The notes: generated by a model not told the origin, from the letters alone. 64,000 nt of DNA from Bacillota bacterium (GCA_023459275.1 JAEWVC010000074.1:1-64000), one strand, 5' to 3'. Counted from the stretch's first letter, positions 17,475 to 25,428 are shown. A program made the numbers and translations.

Positions 17475-20402
17475 TCATTGCCAGGGCTTGAGTGTTTTGG
17501 CCGCGGGCTTTGCCGGGGTGGGCCTGGTCTTGCCTTTGCCGGCCGTTTTCATTTCCAGCTTCCAGCCGATGGAACGCTTGTTGTTCTCAATACGAAGTTC
17601 GCGGGTAGGCGCCAGCTTGGCCTTCTTTTTTGTGACAGGCTGGCCCCCGACCGTTATCACAGCGTTGCTCAGCGGCGCCTTGCCGCGCAGTACCCAAATG
17701 CAGCGCCGGCCGGCCTTGAGCTTGACGGCCATCAACTGCTGCTTGCCAAGCCCCACGGTGTCCAGCATGACCTGGTCCGCGTACTGGCCCAGGGGCAGCT
17801 TCCGTTTGACCGAGGGCAGGGTGGTATCCATGTACAGAAGGTCATCTTTGAGCCTGATCAGATGCATGCCCCTGAAGCTGGGCTTGAGGATGCGCTTGAC
17901 GATCAGGAACAGGATCAGGGCAGCCAGGGCAATCAGGCCATATTTGATGGCCTCGTTCTTCACAATTTCGCTGAGGGAAACAATATGGACCTCATACGTC
18001 AGGGAGGCCGTTTCGCCGGAGGTATCGGTGGCGGTAACGGTCAGCTTCTCGGTGCCGCTTGAAAGCGGCGTCACCCGCAGGGTGGAGCCATCCTCCTGCA
18101 GGGCATACGCCACCAGGCCGCCAAGGTCATCCGTCACCGTGAAGGTCAGCACGTCGTTGGGGTTTTCGTCGGTGAACAGCGCCTTGAGATCCTCATCCCA
18201 GGGTGCTGTGTTTGTCTGCTGGATCAGCAGGAAGTTCACGGCATTGATATTGGCATCACGCTGGACCGGGTTCAAAACGGGAACGGGCGGGAAGTTCTTG
18301 GTCTGGAGCGTGACCTCGTCGCTGTTCACGATAATCCCGGCGCCTGCGGTCAGTTCCGCCCGGATCACGTATTGGCTTAGATTGCCGGTGATCTGGAACT
18401 CGCCGGTCCATGCGCCGGCACCGGCCTGCTTCAGGGGGATCTCGATATCCTGACCGGTCATCGAATCGCCCTTCACGTAGACCGCCCGCATGCCGGGCGC
18501 GTAGTTGGCGATATCAAAGGCGGAGGTGCCGGCCGGCTCGATATTGACGTGGAAGGAAATGGTGTCCTCCATATCGTAATAGCCGTAGGCGTTGACGCTG
18601 GATACGACGGTGATCACAGGCTTGTAGGCGCTGCGCAGCTCCTCCGTCACGGAGGTCACCGTAACGGGTATTTTCACGGGGGAGGCCAGGGGGGCTGCCT
18701 CCGTGTCCTCCGCTTTTACGGTCACCGTGGCCGCGCCCGTGCGCGCGCGGGTGGTGAGCTGTGCCGTCATCCCTTTTTCATCCGTGCTCGTAAGATCGAT
18801 CAGCCCCGGATCGTCGCAGGTGATCCTTCCGGACAGGGCGTCATTGTCGGCGTCCGCCACAAAAGCGGAGGCGTTGAGCGTATAGGTATCATCCGCGTTG
18901 AAATCCGCCGCGTTGGGGTCCTCTATGATCAGGTCGATGGAGGCGGGCACGTTGTAGGCCTGCGCCTCGGGGGCCTGGTTCATAATGGTGAAGGCGACGG
19001 GTGCGGAGGAGCGTACCAGGCCGTCCCCCTCCGCCGTAAATACAAGCTCATATTCGCCGCTCAGGGTTACGCCGAAATCCTTGAGCGTCACGGTCTTTTC
19101 AAACCGGAGGCCGGCCGGGTCCAGCGTCAGGCTGGGGCTGTCGGAGGCCACCTGCCCGCCCTTTTTGATCAGGTAAACCTTGGCGGACATGTTGGGGCTT
19201 GAATAGAGCAGATCATCCGTGGAAGGCGAGCCGCTCTCCGTGAACTCGGCCTTAAGCTTCACCGGCGTGCTTTTGTAGACCGGGCCGGCGCTCTCTGCGC
19301 GGCCCTGGAGGTCCACGCCGTAGTTGAACAGCACATTTACGCTGATGTTATCGTTCACATCATCATCTTTGTTGAAGGTAAGCTTCCAAACACCCGGGTT
19401 TTGCGGCTTGACGATCTTGTACTGCAGGAACTTGGCCGTTTCAAAACGGAACAGATCCCTGTTGTTGACCGGCGCTTCCTTGCCGTCCTGGGTCTGCAGC
19501 CGGATGTTGCTCAGGCCTTGGAGCTGTATCAGCACGTTGGCCTCCACCACGGAACGGTTGGGGATCGCCACCTCAATGCTGTACGTGCCGTCGCTGTTTC
19601 TCACGGCTTTCTTTTCGATAAGGGTCAGGTTGGAACCGATCTGGTCGGCGAAGATCGTGCTGAAGATGGTGGGCATCTGGGTGGGGTCCTGCAGTTCGAA
19701 ATGCCGTCCTCCCGTGGTGGTGGCCATCTCCTTGAATTTGTTGTAGGCGCTGTCGTCCAGCTGGACATCGGTATTCTGGCTGTTCATGAGCATGACGGTA
19801 TAGACCTTGTAGCCATTGTCCCTGCAGTCCTTCACCGCCTGGTCCATTTTTTCGGAATCCACGGCCTCGTTGTTGCCGTCCGCAAGCACCAGAATAATGG
19901 GCTGGTTGCCCTGGCGGGTCGCACTTCCATTGTTCAGAAGCTGCACCGCCTGCTGCATGGCGGTGCCCAGGTAGGTGCTCCCCTGGGAGGGGTTGCTTTT
20001 TGCCAGGTCCGTCAGCTGCTTGGTATAGTCCTGGCGGTTGTCGCTGCCCAGGCTGTTGATGGCGCCGCTGGCTTCAAGCAGCGCGATGGGCTGCGGCAGG
20101 GTGACCGGCTTCACGTTTTTCAGGCTCAATACGGTGGTTTTGCTGCTGAAGGTGATCACCGCCGCGCGGGAACTCTCCACCTCGCACATGTTCAGCATCA
20201 CGGCCGCCGCATCGTACCTGTACCCTTCCGGGTCGGAAAAGGGGCGGGCGCTTTTCATGGAGCCGCTCTGGTCCAGCACGATCACCAGATCCACCGCCGC
20301 CTCATTATTGGCGGAGGCGCTTGTCCATAAGGCGCCCGTTAACACCATCAAAAGCGCCGCTGCTATAAGGGCGATGGATTTCCTGCCGGTCTTCATTTTC
20401 AT
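17475..20402 (-). CDS. Membrane-anchored VWA-domain protein, first gene of the tubulin/GTPase operon
   Basis: 975 residues. AGGGAG precedes the ATG at 20402 by about 8 bases. The signal peptide (residues about 1-31, ending TSASA) is followed by a complete VWA domain: MIDAS DQSGS at 44-48, the conserved Thr in STYLGTA near 140, and the conserved Asp in LADGNNE near 170. Beta-sandwich/Ig-like modules fill about 270-810, with SDADND/TSTDE-type calcium-like turns. One transmembrane helix (YGLIALAALILFLIVKRIL) lies at about 821-839 and a basic cytoplasmic tail of about 136 residues ends in a Lys/Pro-rich stretch. A short motif KPSF directly after the helix recurs as KPAF in the protein at 3145-6177. 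Function is inferred: surface sensing or adhesion linked to the cytosolic tubulin-like protein. Confidence 0.85.
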   Translation of the reverse strand: MKMKTGRKSIALIAAALLMVLTGALWTSASANNEAAVDLVIVLDQSGSMKSARPFSDPEGYRYDAAAVMLNMCEVESSRAAVITFSSKTTVLSLKNVKPVTLPQPIALLEASGAINSLGSDNRQDYTKQLTDLAKSNPSQGSTYLGTAMQQAVQLLNNGSATRQGNQPIILVLADGNNEAVDSEKMDQAVKDCRDNGYKVYTVMLMNSQNTDVQLDDSAYNKFKEMATTTGGRHFELQDPTQMPTIFSTIFADQIGSNLTLIEKKAVRNSDGTYSIEVAIPNRSVVEANVLIQLQGLSNIRLQTQDGKEAPVNNRDLFRFETAKFLQYKIVKPQNPGVWKLTFNKDDDVNDNISVNVLFNYGVDLQGRAESAGPVYKSTPVKLKAEFTESGSPSTDDLLYSSPNMSAKVYLIKKGGQVASDSPSLTLDPAGLRFEKTVTLKDFGVTLSGEYELVFTAEGDGLVRSSAPVAFTIMNQAPEAQAYNVPASIDLIIEDPNAADFNADDTYTLNASAFVADADNDALSGRITCDDPGLIDLTSTDEKGMTAQLTTRARTGAATVTVKAEDTEAAPLASPVKIPVTVTSVTEELRSAYKPVITVVSSVNAYGYYDMEDTISFHVNIEPAGTSAFDIANYAPGMRAVYVKGDSMTGQDIEIPLKQAGAGAWTGEFQITGNLSQYVIRAELTAGAGIIVNSDEVTLQTKNFPPVPVLNPVQRDANINAVNFLLIQQTNTAPWDEDLKALFTDENPNDVLTFTVTDDLGGLVAYALQEDGSTLRVTPLSSGTEKLTVTATDTSGETASLTYEVHIVSLSEIVKNEAIKYGLIALAALILFLIVKRILKPSFRGMHLIRLKDDLLYMDTTLPSVKRKLPLGQYADQVMLDTVGLGKQQLMAVKLKAGRRCIWVLRGKAPLSNAVITVGGQPVTKKKAKLAPTRELRIENNKRSIGWKLEMKTAGKGKTRPTPAKPAAKTLKPWQ

Positions 20403-20530
20403 AAGGAACTCCCTTCAAAAATGATCGCATGCGCCAAGATACAGCATCCCGGCGCCGCCGGTTCCCTCCAACCTGTGCACATGATAACAAGGATATTTGG
20501 GCTTGAATTTACGCCGCAAAAATGACACGG

Positions 20531-20556
20531 AAAAAGCGCGGAAGGCGTTCCTTCCG
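20531..20556 (-). other. Hairpin followed by U-run at the 5' end of the VWA/tubulin operon transcript
   Basis: Read on the minus strand, CGGAAGG-AACG-CCTTCCG (20556-20539) is followed by CGC and five Ts. It begins close to the expected transcription start of the promoter at 20594-20566. It could be a 5' stabilising hairpin or an early attenuator. The stem is only 7 bp, so the assignment is uncertain. Confidence 0.45.
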
Positions 20557-20565
20557 TTTGCCAGC

Positions 20566-20594
20566 ATTTTACATCATTTGACCTGTTTCGTCAA
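20566..20594 (-). promoter_or_regulatory. Probable sigma-A promoter of the VWA/tubulin/GTPase operon
   Basis: On the minus strand, TTGACG (20594-20589) is separated by exactly 17 bases from TAAAAT (20571-20566). It lies about 165 bases upstream of the first gene of the operon (20402), with no competing gene in between. Confidence 0.65.
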
Positions 20595-20651
20595 GGAGAT
20601 TTCCCCGAAAGAACAGGAAAAGGGCAGTATTTTTTTGATCGCCAAACGCCC

Positions 20652-20690
20652 GGTATATATGGCTTTTCAGGAAGCCCATCCATATATGGA
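20652..20690. repeat. Short inverted repeat in the divergent intergenic region
   Basis: ATATATGG and CCATATAT are arranged about 25 bases apart in the 608-bp region between the minus-strand operon and the ABC exporter operon. A protein-binding site or cruciform is possible. Apart from this, the promoters, the hairpin and the palindrome listed here, I see nothing gene-like in that region. Confidence 0.35.
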
Positions 20691-20761
20691 CATGGCTTCC
20701 AATGGGAGGGAAAGATACCTCATTCTGTATTCTTGTCACTGTCTTGCCCTGATGAAATTTT

Positions 20762-20781
20762 TCCTGCAAAATTTTGCAGGA
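20762..20781. promoter_or_regulatory. Perfect 20-bp palindrome, candidate operator of the exporter operon
   Basis: TCCTGCAAAATTTTGCAGGA is perfectly self-complementary and ends 5 bases before the -35 box at 20787. No T-run follows on either strand, so it is not a terminator. Size and position fit the binding site of a dimeric regulator. Confidence 0.55.
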
Positions 20782-20786
20782 TGGGG

Positions 20787-20815
20787 TTGACAGCGCCTCC
20801 GGATTGTGGTATCCT
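20787..20815 (+). promoter_or_regulatory. Sigma-A promoter of the leader peptide and ABC exporter operon
   Basis: TTGACA (20787-20792), a 17-base spacer and TATCCT (20810-20815). The -35 box is a perfect consensus match. Transcription would start near 20822 and produce a leader of about 190 bases before the exporter ATPase gene. Confidence 0.75.
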
Positions 20816-20846
20816 GCATAAAATTTATCCGGGAGGGAACTTTGCC

Positions 20847-20912
20847 ATGAAGCTTACGCGTATGCACCCTTGTCAGCAAGGCATGTTCGTCATTTACGAT
20901 ACGCGCGTGTAG
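20847..20912 (+). CDS. 21-residue leader peptide of a probable attenuator
   Basis: The ATG at 20847 has a strong ribosome-binding site (GGGAGG, 20831-20836) and opens a 21-codon frame, MKLTRMHPCQQGMFVIYDTRV, ending in TAG at 20910-20912. It lies downstream of a consensus promoter and is followed by a hairpin (20921-20950) and an intrinsic terminator (20965-20990), all before the ABC exporter gene. This is the standard arrangement for ribosome-stalling control of drug-resistance genes. Positions 20850-20859 (AAGCTTACGC) recur exactly in the loop of the first hairpin. I do not recognise the peptide, so the inducing signal is unknown. Confidence 0.65.
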   Translation: MKLTRMHPCQQGMFVIYDTRV

Positions 20913-20920
20913 CGGCTTTT

Positions 20921-20950
20921 GCCGGTGCAGGCGCAAGCTTACGCACCGGC
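20921..20950 (+). promoter_or_regulatory. Leader hairpin between leader peptide and terminator
   Basis: GCCGGTGC (20921-20928) pairs perfectly with GCACCGGC (20943-20950) around a 14-base loop that repeats AAGCTTACGC from the leader-peptide coding region. It probably belongs to the set of alternative structures that decide read-through of the terminator just downstream. Confidence 0.6.
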
Positions 20951-20964
20951 GGGCCCTTTGGCAG

Positions 20965-20990
20965 ACCGCGGTGCAAACCGCGGTTTTTTG
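20965..20990 (+). terminator. Intrinsic terminator (attenuator) in the exporter leader
   Basis: ACCGCGGT (20965-20972), loop GCAA, ACCGCGGT (20977-20984), running directly into a run of six Ts. It is a textbook Rho-independent terminator placed 20 bases before the exporter start codon, so it must be bypassed for the operon to be expressed. Confidence 0.8.
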
Positions 20991-21010
20991 TATTTTGGAG
21001 TTGGAGCAGG

Positions 21011-22003
21011 ATGGAACGGGAAGCGATTGCGGTGGAACATTTGTCCAAACGGTACCGCACACGGGTGAAGGCGGAGGGGCTGAAGGCCGGCGTGAAGGCG
21101 CTGTTTGCGCCTGAGTACAAAGAGGTGGAGGCTGTCCGGGACGTCTCCTTTACCGTTCAGCGGGGCGAGATGCTGGCCTTTATCGGCCCCAACGGCGCGG
21201 GGAAATCCACCACCATCAAGATGCTTACCGGCATCCTGCACCCAAGCGCGGGGAGCATGCGGGTGCTGGGGCTCGACCCCGTGCGGGAGCGGCGCGCGCT
21301 GTGCGCCCGCATCGGCACGGTGTTCGGACAGCGGTCGCAATTGTGGCTGCACCTGCCGCCGGTGGACAGCTTTGCCATGCTGGGCGCCATTTATGACATC
21401 GGCGACAGCGAGCGGCGCAGGCGGGTGGACGTGCTGGCGGATAGGTTCCAATTGACGGAATTCCTGCATACGCCGGTAAGAAAACTGTCCCTGGGGCAGC
21501 GCATCCGCTGCGAGATCGCCGCGTCGCTTTTGTATGAGCCGGACATCCTGTTTCTGGATGAGCCCACCATCGGGCTGGATGTGGTGGTAAAGCAGGCCAT
21601 CCGCGAACTGATCCTGGAATGGAACAGGGAGAAGGGCACCACCGTGTTTCTCACCAGCCATGACCCCGGCGATGTGGAGCGCATCTGCAAAAGGGCTATG
21701 GTCATCGACCACGGCCGGGTGGTGCTGGACCAAAGCGTGGAGCATATGAAGGCCACCTACCTGCGCCGCAAGGTGGTTACCGTGAAGTTTTTCGAACCAG
21801 GGATACTGCCCGAACTGACTGGGGTGCGGGTCCAAACAAGCGGGACCCAGGCGGTATTGACGGTGGATACCGGCATACGGCCCATCGGCGAGGTGATGCA
21901 GGCGGTGACGGCCCACGGCGGCGTTGCCGATATCACGGTGAACGATCCGCCCATGGAGGAGATTATCACCTCCATCTTCAAATCCGGGGAGGGGAGAGCG
22001 TGA
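21011..22003 (+). CDS. ABC exporter ATP-binding protein (ABC-2 type, NatA/daunorubicin-like)
   Basis: 330 residues from the ATG at 21011. Earlier in-frame codons lie inside the terminator and leader and are rejected. Walker A GPNGAGKST is at 59-67, the signature reads LSLGQR (a common variant of LSGGQ), Walker B is ILFLDEPT and the H-loop is TSHD. The N-terminal extension RVKAEGLKAGVKALFAPEYKEVEAVRDVSF is typical of the subgroup that pairs with two PF06182-type permeases, and both follow. The gene overlaps the first permease by 4 bases (GTGA). It energises export of an unknown compound, perhaps a drug or lipid. Expression is probably controlled by the leader attenuator. Confidence 0.9.
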   Translation: MEREAIAVEHLSKRYRTRVKAEGLKAGVKALFAPEYKEVEAVRDVSFTVQRGEMLAFIGPNGAGKSTTIKMLTGILHPSAGSMRVLGLDPVRERRALCARIGTVFGQRSQLWLHLPPVDSFAMLGAIYDIGDSERRRRVDVLADRFQLTEFLHTPVRKLSLGQRIRCEIAASLLYEPDILFLDEPTIGLDVVVKQAIRELILEWNREKGTTVFLTSHDPGDVERICKRAMVIDHGRVVLDQSVEHMKATYLRRKVVTVKFFEPGILPELTGVRVQTSGTQAVLTVDTGIRPIGEVMQAVTAHGGVADITVNDPPMEEIITSIFKSGEGRA

Positions 22004-22791
22004 GCAGGCTGCGAAAATATGCGGTGATCGCCCGCGTCCATGTGCAGAACGCCTTCAATTACCGCGCCAACGTGGTAAGCGGGCTGTTGTTCTATACGCT
22101 GTTCATCTTTGTGTTTTTCAGCCTCTGGCGGGCCATCTACCAGGAGGGCGCGGTGAGCGGTTACACCCATACCCAGGTGGTGTGGTACCTGATTGTTACG
22201 GAATTGGTGGTGTTCGGCTGCCGCATCCCCGTGGTGGGGCAGATCAACGAGGATGTCAAGACAGGGGCCATGGCGTATTTGATGAACCGGCCTGTGCATT
22301 ACATCGCCTATCAGGCGGCGGCGGCGCTGGGGACCGTGGTGGTGAATCTGACGTTTTTCGGCATGCTGGCCGTTACCTTGGGACTGCTTTTTGTGGGGCC
22401 CATCCCGGGCTTTCACTGGGAGGGGATCCCCTGCATGCTGCTAAGCGGCCTGATGGGTGTTTCCCTGCAGTTCTTTTCCCTGGTGGCCATCGGGCTGACC
22501 GCATTCCGCCTGGAGGACAACAGCGCCGTGTACCTGATCTTTCAAAAGTTGGTGTTCATGCTGGGCATGTTCCTGCCGGTGGAGTTCCTGCCCGGCTGGC
22601 TGCAGGGGATTGCCAAGGCGCTGCCGTTTTCGTATGTGGCCTGGGCTCCTGCCAAGCTGTTTGTGGATTTTTCCTGGCCGCTGTTTTTTAGGGTGGCGCC
22701 CATGCAGCTTATGTGGACCGCCGCGGCGGTGGGGATTTCTATGCTTATGTACCGCGGCGGTACGCGGAATCTGCAGGCCAATGGGGGATGA
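22000..22791 (+). CDS. ABC-2 family permease, subunit 1
   Basis: 263 residues with a GTG start overlapping the stop of the ATPase gene (GTGA). Six hydrophobic segments are visible, starting with the N-terminal YRANVVSGLLFYTLFIFVFF. The layout, with the MNRPVHY loop between helices 2 and 3, fits the ABC2_membrane_6 permeases that act with the ATPase upstream. It is a membrane channel half. The second permease follows after 6 bases. Confidence 0.88.
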   Translation: MSRLRKYAVIARVHVQNAFNYRANVVSGLLFYTLFIFVFFSLWRAIYQEGAVSGYTHTQVVWYLIVTELVVFGCRIPVVGQINEDVKTGAMAYLMNRPVHYIAYQAAAALGTVVVNLTFFGMLAVTLGLLFVGPIPGFHWEGIPCMLLSGLMGVSLQFFSLVAIGLTAFRLEDNSAVYLIFQKLVFMLGMFLPVEFLPGWLQGIAKALPFSYVAWAPAKLFVDFSWPLFFRVAPMQLMWTAAAVGISMLMYRGGTRNLQANGG

Positions 22792-22797
22792 TATAAG

Positions 22798-23586
22798 ATG
22801 AAACGCCATTTGAAGATCGCCTTATGCTATTTCAAGGTCAACCTGGCCTCGGCCATGGAGTACAGGGCCAGTTTCCTCACGCAGGCTTTCGGCATGGCGC
22901 TGTCCAACGCCGCGTTCGTTTTCTTCTGGTGGGTGGCTTTTTCCCAGGTGGGCGGGCGCATCGGAGGATACGAATTCAGGGATGTGATGTTCATCTGGGC
23001 GCTGTGCAGTTCCGCTTTCGGGCTCGCCCACGTGCTGTTCGCCAACGCCGGCCAGCTGACACGGCTTATCGTGACGGGGGAATTGGACACCTTTCTTTTG
23101 CAGCCCTGCAACCTGCTGCTCAATGTGTGCTGCGCCCGCACCTCCCTGTCGGCGTACGGCGACCTGCTGTACGGCGTCGTTCTGCTGGCCCTCACTCAGG
23201 GCGGCGATGGGCATGCCTGGCTGTTTTTCGCTTTGGCGGTGCCTGTGGGGGCGCTGCTCTTTACGGCCATCGGCCTCACGGCCCATACCCTGACCTTTTA
23301 TTTGGGGGATGCCTCCATGGCCGGAAGCATGAGCCTGGAGTTTGTGATCAACTTCTGCATCTATCCCGCGGGGATCTATCCCAGGGCCGTGCAGCTTTTG
23401 ATGTATACGCTGATCCCGGCGGCGTTCATCGTGCATGTGCCCTTAAAGCTGGCAAGAGGGTTTTCTCCCGGCTGGCTGCTGATCTGGCTCGCGGCGGCAA
23501 TTTTGTACTGCCTGTTCGCCGGTTGGTTTTTCTACCGGGGGCTGCGCAGGTACGAGTCCGGAAATCTGATCGTTACAAGATTGTAA
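22798..23586 (+). CDS. ABC-2 family permease, subunit 2
   Basis: 262 residues and six hydrophobic segments. The N-terminal AMEYRASFLTQAFGMALSN is homologous in layout to the first permease (YRANVVSGLLF), and LLQPCNLLLNVCC occupies the position of its MNRPVHY loop. The two very likely form a heterodimeric exporter with the ATPase. The operon ends in an intrinsic terminator immediately downstream. Confidence 0.88.
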   Translation: MKRHLKIALCYFKVNLASAMEYRASFLTQAFGMALSNAAFVFFWWVAFSQVGGRIGGYEFRDVMFIWALCSSAFGLAHVLFANAGQLTRLIVTGELDTFLLQPCNLLLNVCCARTSLSAYGDLLYGVVLLALTQGGDGHAWLFFALAVPVGALLFTAIGLTAHTLTFYLGDASMAGSMSLEFVINFCIYPAGIYPRAVQLLMYTLIPAAFIVHVPLKLARGFSPGWLLIWLAAAILYCLFAGWFFYRGLRRYESGNLIVTRL

Positions 23587-23591
23587 GGACA

Positions 23592-23613
23592 GCGGCCAAA
23601 ATGGCCGCATTTT
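23592..23613 (+). terminator. Terminator of the ABC exporter operon
   Basis: GCGGCCA (23592-23598), loop AAA, TGGCCGC (23602-23608), then ATTTT. It lies 6 bases after the stop codon of the second permease. Confidence 0.75.
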
Positions 23614-23644
23614 GAAAAAAATACTGGCAACGGCGCGCGGCATG

Positions 23645-23653
23645 TGGTAAAAT
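23645..23653 (+). promoter_or_regulatory. Extended -10 element before the aminopeptidase gene
   Basis: TGGTAAAAT forms a TGn-extended -10 box. No good -35 is present at the right distance. It places the transcript start near 23660, which excludes a start codon at 23644 for the next gene. Confidence 0.45.
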
Positions 23654-23688
23654 ACCAAAGGATATGCCTTGTTTCTCCATGGGTAAGT

Positions 23689-24777
23689 ATGGAAGGACGT
23701 GAACCAAACTTGGACCGTTCCTCAAAAATAGTCGGCGCGATGCACGTTGGCCCGGGGGAGGCTGTGCTTTTGCACAAGCCCTCCAACATGTTTTATGTGA
23801 GCGGATATACCGGCGAAGGGTTGGTGCTGCTCACCGCGGAAACAAAAGCCATTATTACGGATTTCCGTTACACCGAGCAGGCGGAAAAACAGGCGCCGGG
23901 GTACCGTGTCGCCATGACCACCAAGGACTGCGACCACGAGCAGACGGCTTTGAAGCTGATGCGGGAGCAGCAGGTGGCCAAGGTCTACTATGAAGACGAT
24001 TTCATCACCGTGAAGGATTTTAGAAAAATGGAAAAGGTGATGGAAGGCCTGGCTTTTGTTCCGGTGGACGGCGTGCCGGAAAAGCTGCGGGAAATCAAGG
24101 ACGCGGCCGAGATAGACGCCCTGGCGAGGGCCTGCAAAATCACCAACGAGGCGTTTTCCTATATTGTCGGGGTGATCAGGGAAGGCATGACCGAGCGGGA
24201 GATCGCCCGGGAACTGGAAAATTACATGCTCACCCATGGCGCCCAGGCCACAGCCTTCAACACCATCGTTGCCTCCGGCGAAAACGGATCGCTGCCCCAC
24301 GCCATCCCCGGGGAGCGCAAGGTGCGCAAGGGCGACATGATCACCATGGACTTTGGCGCAAAGGTGGACGGCTATTGCGCCGATATGACCCGCACCGTGG
24401 CCCTGGGCGAGCCCGGCGAAAAGATGCGCCATGTGTACGGTGTCGTTTTTGAAGCCCAGCGCATGGCCCAGGAGGCTTTGGCCGCGGGCAAGGTCTGCCG
24501 GGAGATCGACGCCGTGGCCCGGGATTATATCGCCTCCCAGGGCTTTGGAGACCATTTCGGCCACGGGCTGGGGCACGCGGTAGGCATCGATATTCATGAA
24601 AGCCCCAGGCTTTCTATGCTGTGCACCGATCTCACGCGGGAAAACCAGGTGCTCACCGTGGAGCCCGGCGTATACCTGCCGGGCGTTGGCGGCGTGCGCA
24701 TTGAAAACAGCTGCGTGGTGACGGCGGACGGCTGTTATTCCCTTACCACAGCGCCCAAGGAATTGATCATCCTGTAA
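23689..24777 (+). CDS. Xaa-Pro aminopeptidase (peptidase family M24B)
   Basis: About 362 residues. The creatinase-like N-domain is followed by the 'pita-bread' catalytic domain, with metal ligands visible as DFGAKVDGYCADMTR (two Asp), GHGLGHAVGIDIHE (His), VEPGVYLPG (Glu) and GGVRIEN (Glu). It removes N-terminal residues before proline. Its position directly before efp is the usual clostridial arrangement. The start is uncertain: the ATG at 23689 is chosen because the -10 box lies just upstream. A TTG at 23710 following GGAAGGA would also give a normal-length enzyme. Confidence 0.92.
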   Translation: MEGREPNLDRSSKIVGAMHVGPGEAVLLHKPSNMFYVSGYTGEGLVLLTAETKAIITDFRYTEQAEKQAPGYRVAMTTKDCDHEQTALKLMREQQVAKVYYEDDFITVKDFRKMEKVMEGLAFVPVDGVPEKLREIKDAAEIDALARACKITNEAFSYIVGVIREGMTEREIARELENYMLTHGAQATAFNTIVASGENGSLPHAIPGERKVRKGDMITMDFGAKVDGYCADMTRTVALGEPGEKMRHVYGVVFEAQRMAQEALAAGKVCREIDAVARDYIASQGFGDHFGHGLGHAVGIDIHESPRLSMLCTDLTRENQVLTVEPGVYLPGVGGVRIENSCVVTADGCYSLTTAPKELIIL

Positions 24778-24836
24778 TAGGACGGTTCAAGCTTTCACAA
24801 GATAAATCTGGGCAACTTAAGATGGAGGAATGCAAT

Positions 24837-25394
24837 ATGATTACGGCTGGGGAATTCCGCAAGAACATTACCATTGAATTCGACGGGGGCGTGTGGAACA
24901 TTGTGGATTTCCAGCACGTGAAGCCCGGCAAGGGCGCGGCCTTTGTGCGCTGCAAGATCAAGAATGTCATGACCGGCGCCGTGGTGGAGCGTACCTTCAA
25001 TCCTACCGACAAGATGCCCAGGGCCATCATCGAGACCAAGGAAATGCAGTACCTGTACAAGGACGGCGACCTGTACTATTTCATGGACCTGGAGACCTAC
25101 GAGCAGCTCCCCATGAACAAGGACCAGGTGGAGGACGCCATCCCCTTCGTAAAGGAAAACACCAACGTCACCGTGCGTTTCTTCAAGGGCGCCGCCTTCT
25201 CCGTGGAAGCGCCCAACTTTGTGGAGCTGCTTATCACCGACACCGAGCCCGGCTTCAAGGGCGACACCGCCTCCACCACCTATAAGCCCGCCACGGTGGA
25301 AACTGGATATTCCCTGCAGGTGCCTCTGTTCATCAACAATGGCGACATGATCCGCATCGACACCCGGACGGGCGAATACATGGAACGCGCCTAA
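24837..25394 (+). CDS. efp: Elongation factor P
   Basis: 185 residues. The ATG at 24837 with GGAGGA 7 bases upstream gives the canonical beginning MITAGEFRKN. An earlier in-frame ATG overlaps that ribosome-binding site. The KOW-like domain carries the tip sequence VKPGKGAAF with the lysine that enters the ribosome. Two OB-like domains follow, ending DTRTGEYMERA as in the family. It relieves ribosome stalling at polyproline stretches. It lies 59 bases after the aminopeptidase gene. Confidence 0.97.
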   Translation: MITAGEFRKNITIEFDGGVWNIVDFQHVKPGKGAAFVRCKIKNVMTGAVVERTFNPTDKMPRAIIETKEMQYLYKDGDLYYFMDLETYEQLPMNKDQVEDAIPFVKENTNVTVRFFKGAAFSVEAPNFVELLITDTEPGFKGDTASTTYKPATVETGYSLQVPLFINNGDMIRIDTRTGEYMERA

Positions 25395-25428
25395 GGGCGG
25401 CCGCGCATAGCGGGAAAGGGAGAAAACC

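Noticed and set aside
20497..20790. 97-codon plus-strand frame in the divergent intergenic region
   Set aside because: It lacks a ribosome-binding site, overlaps the operon promoter and the 20-bp palindrome, and looks random.
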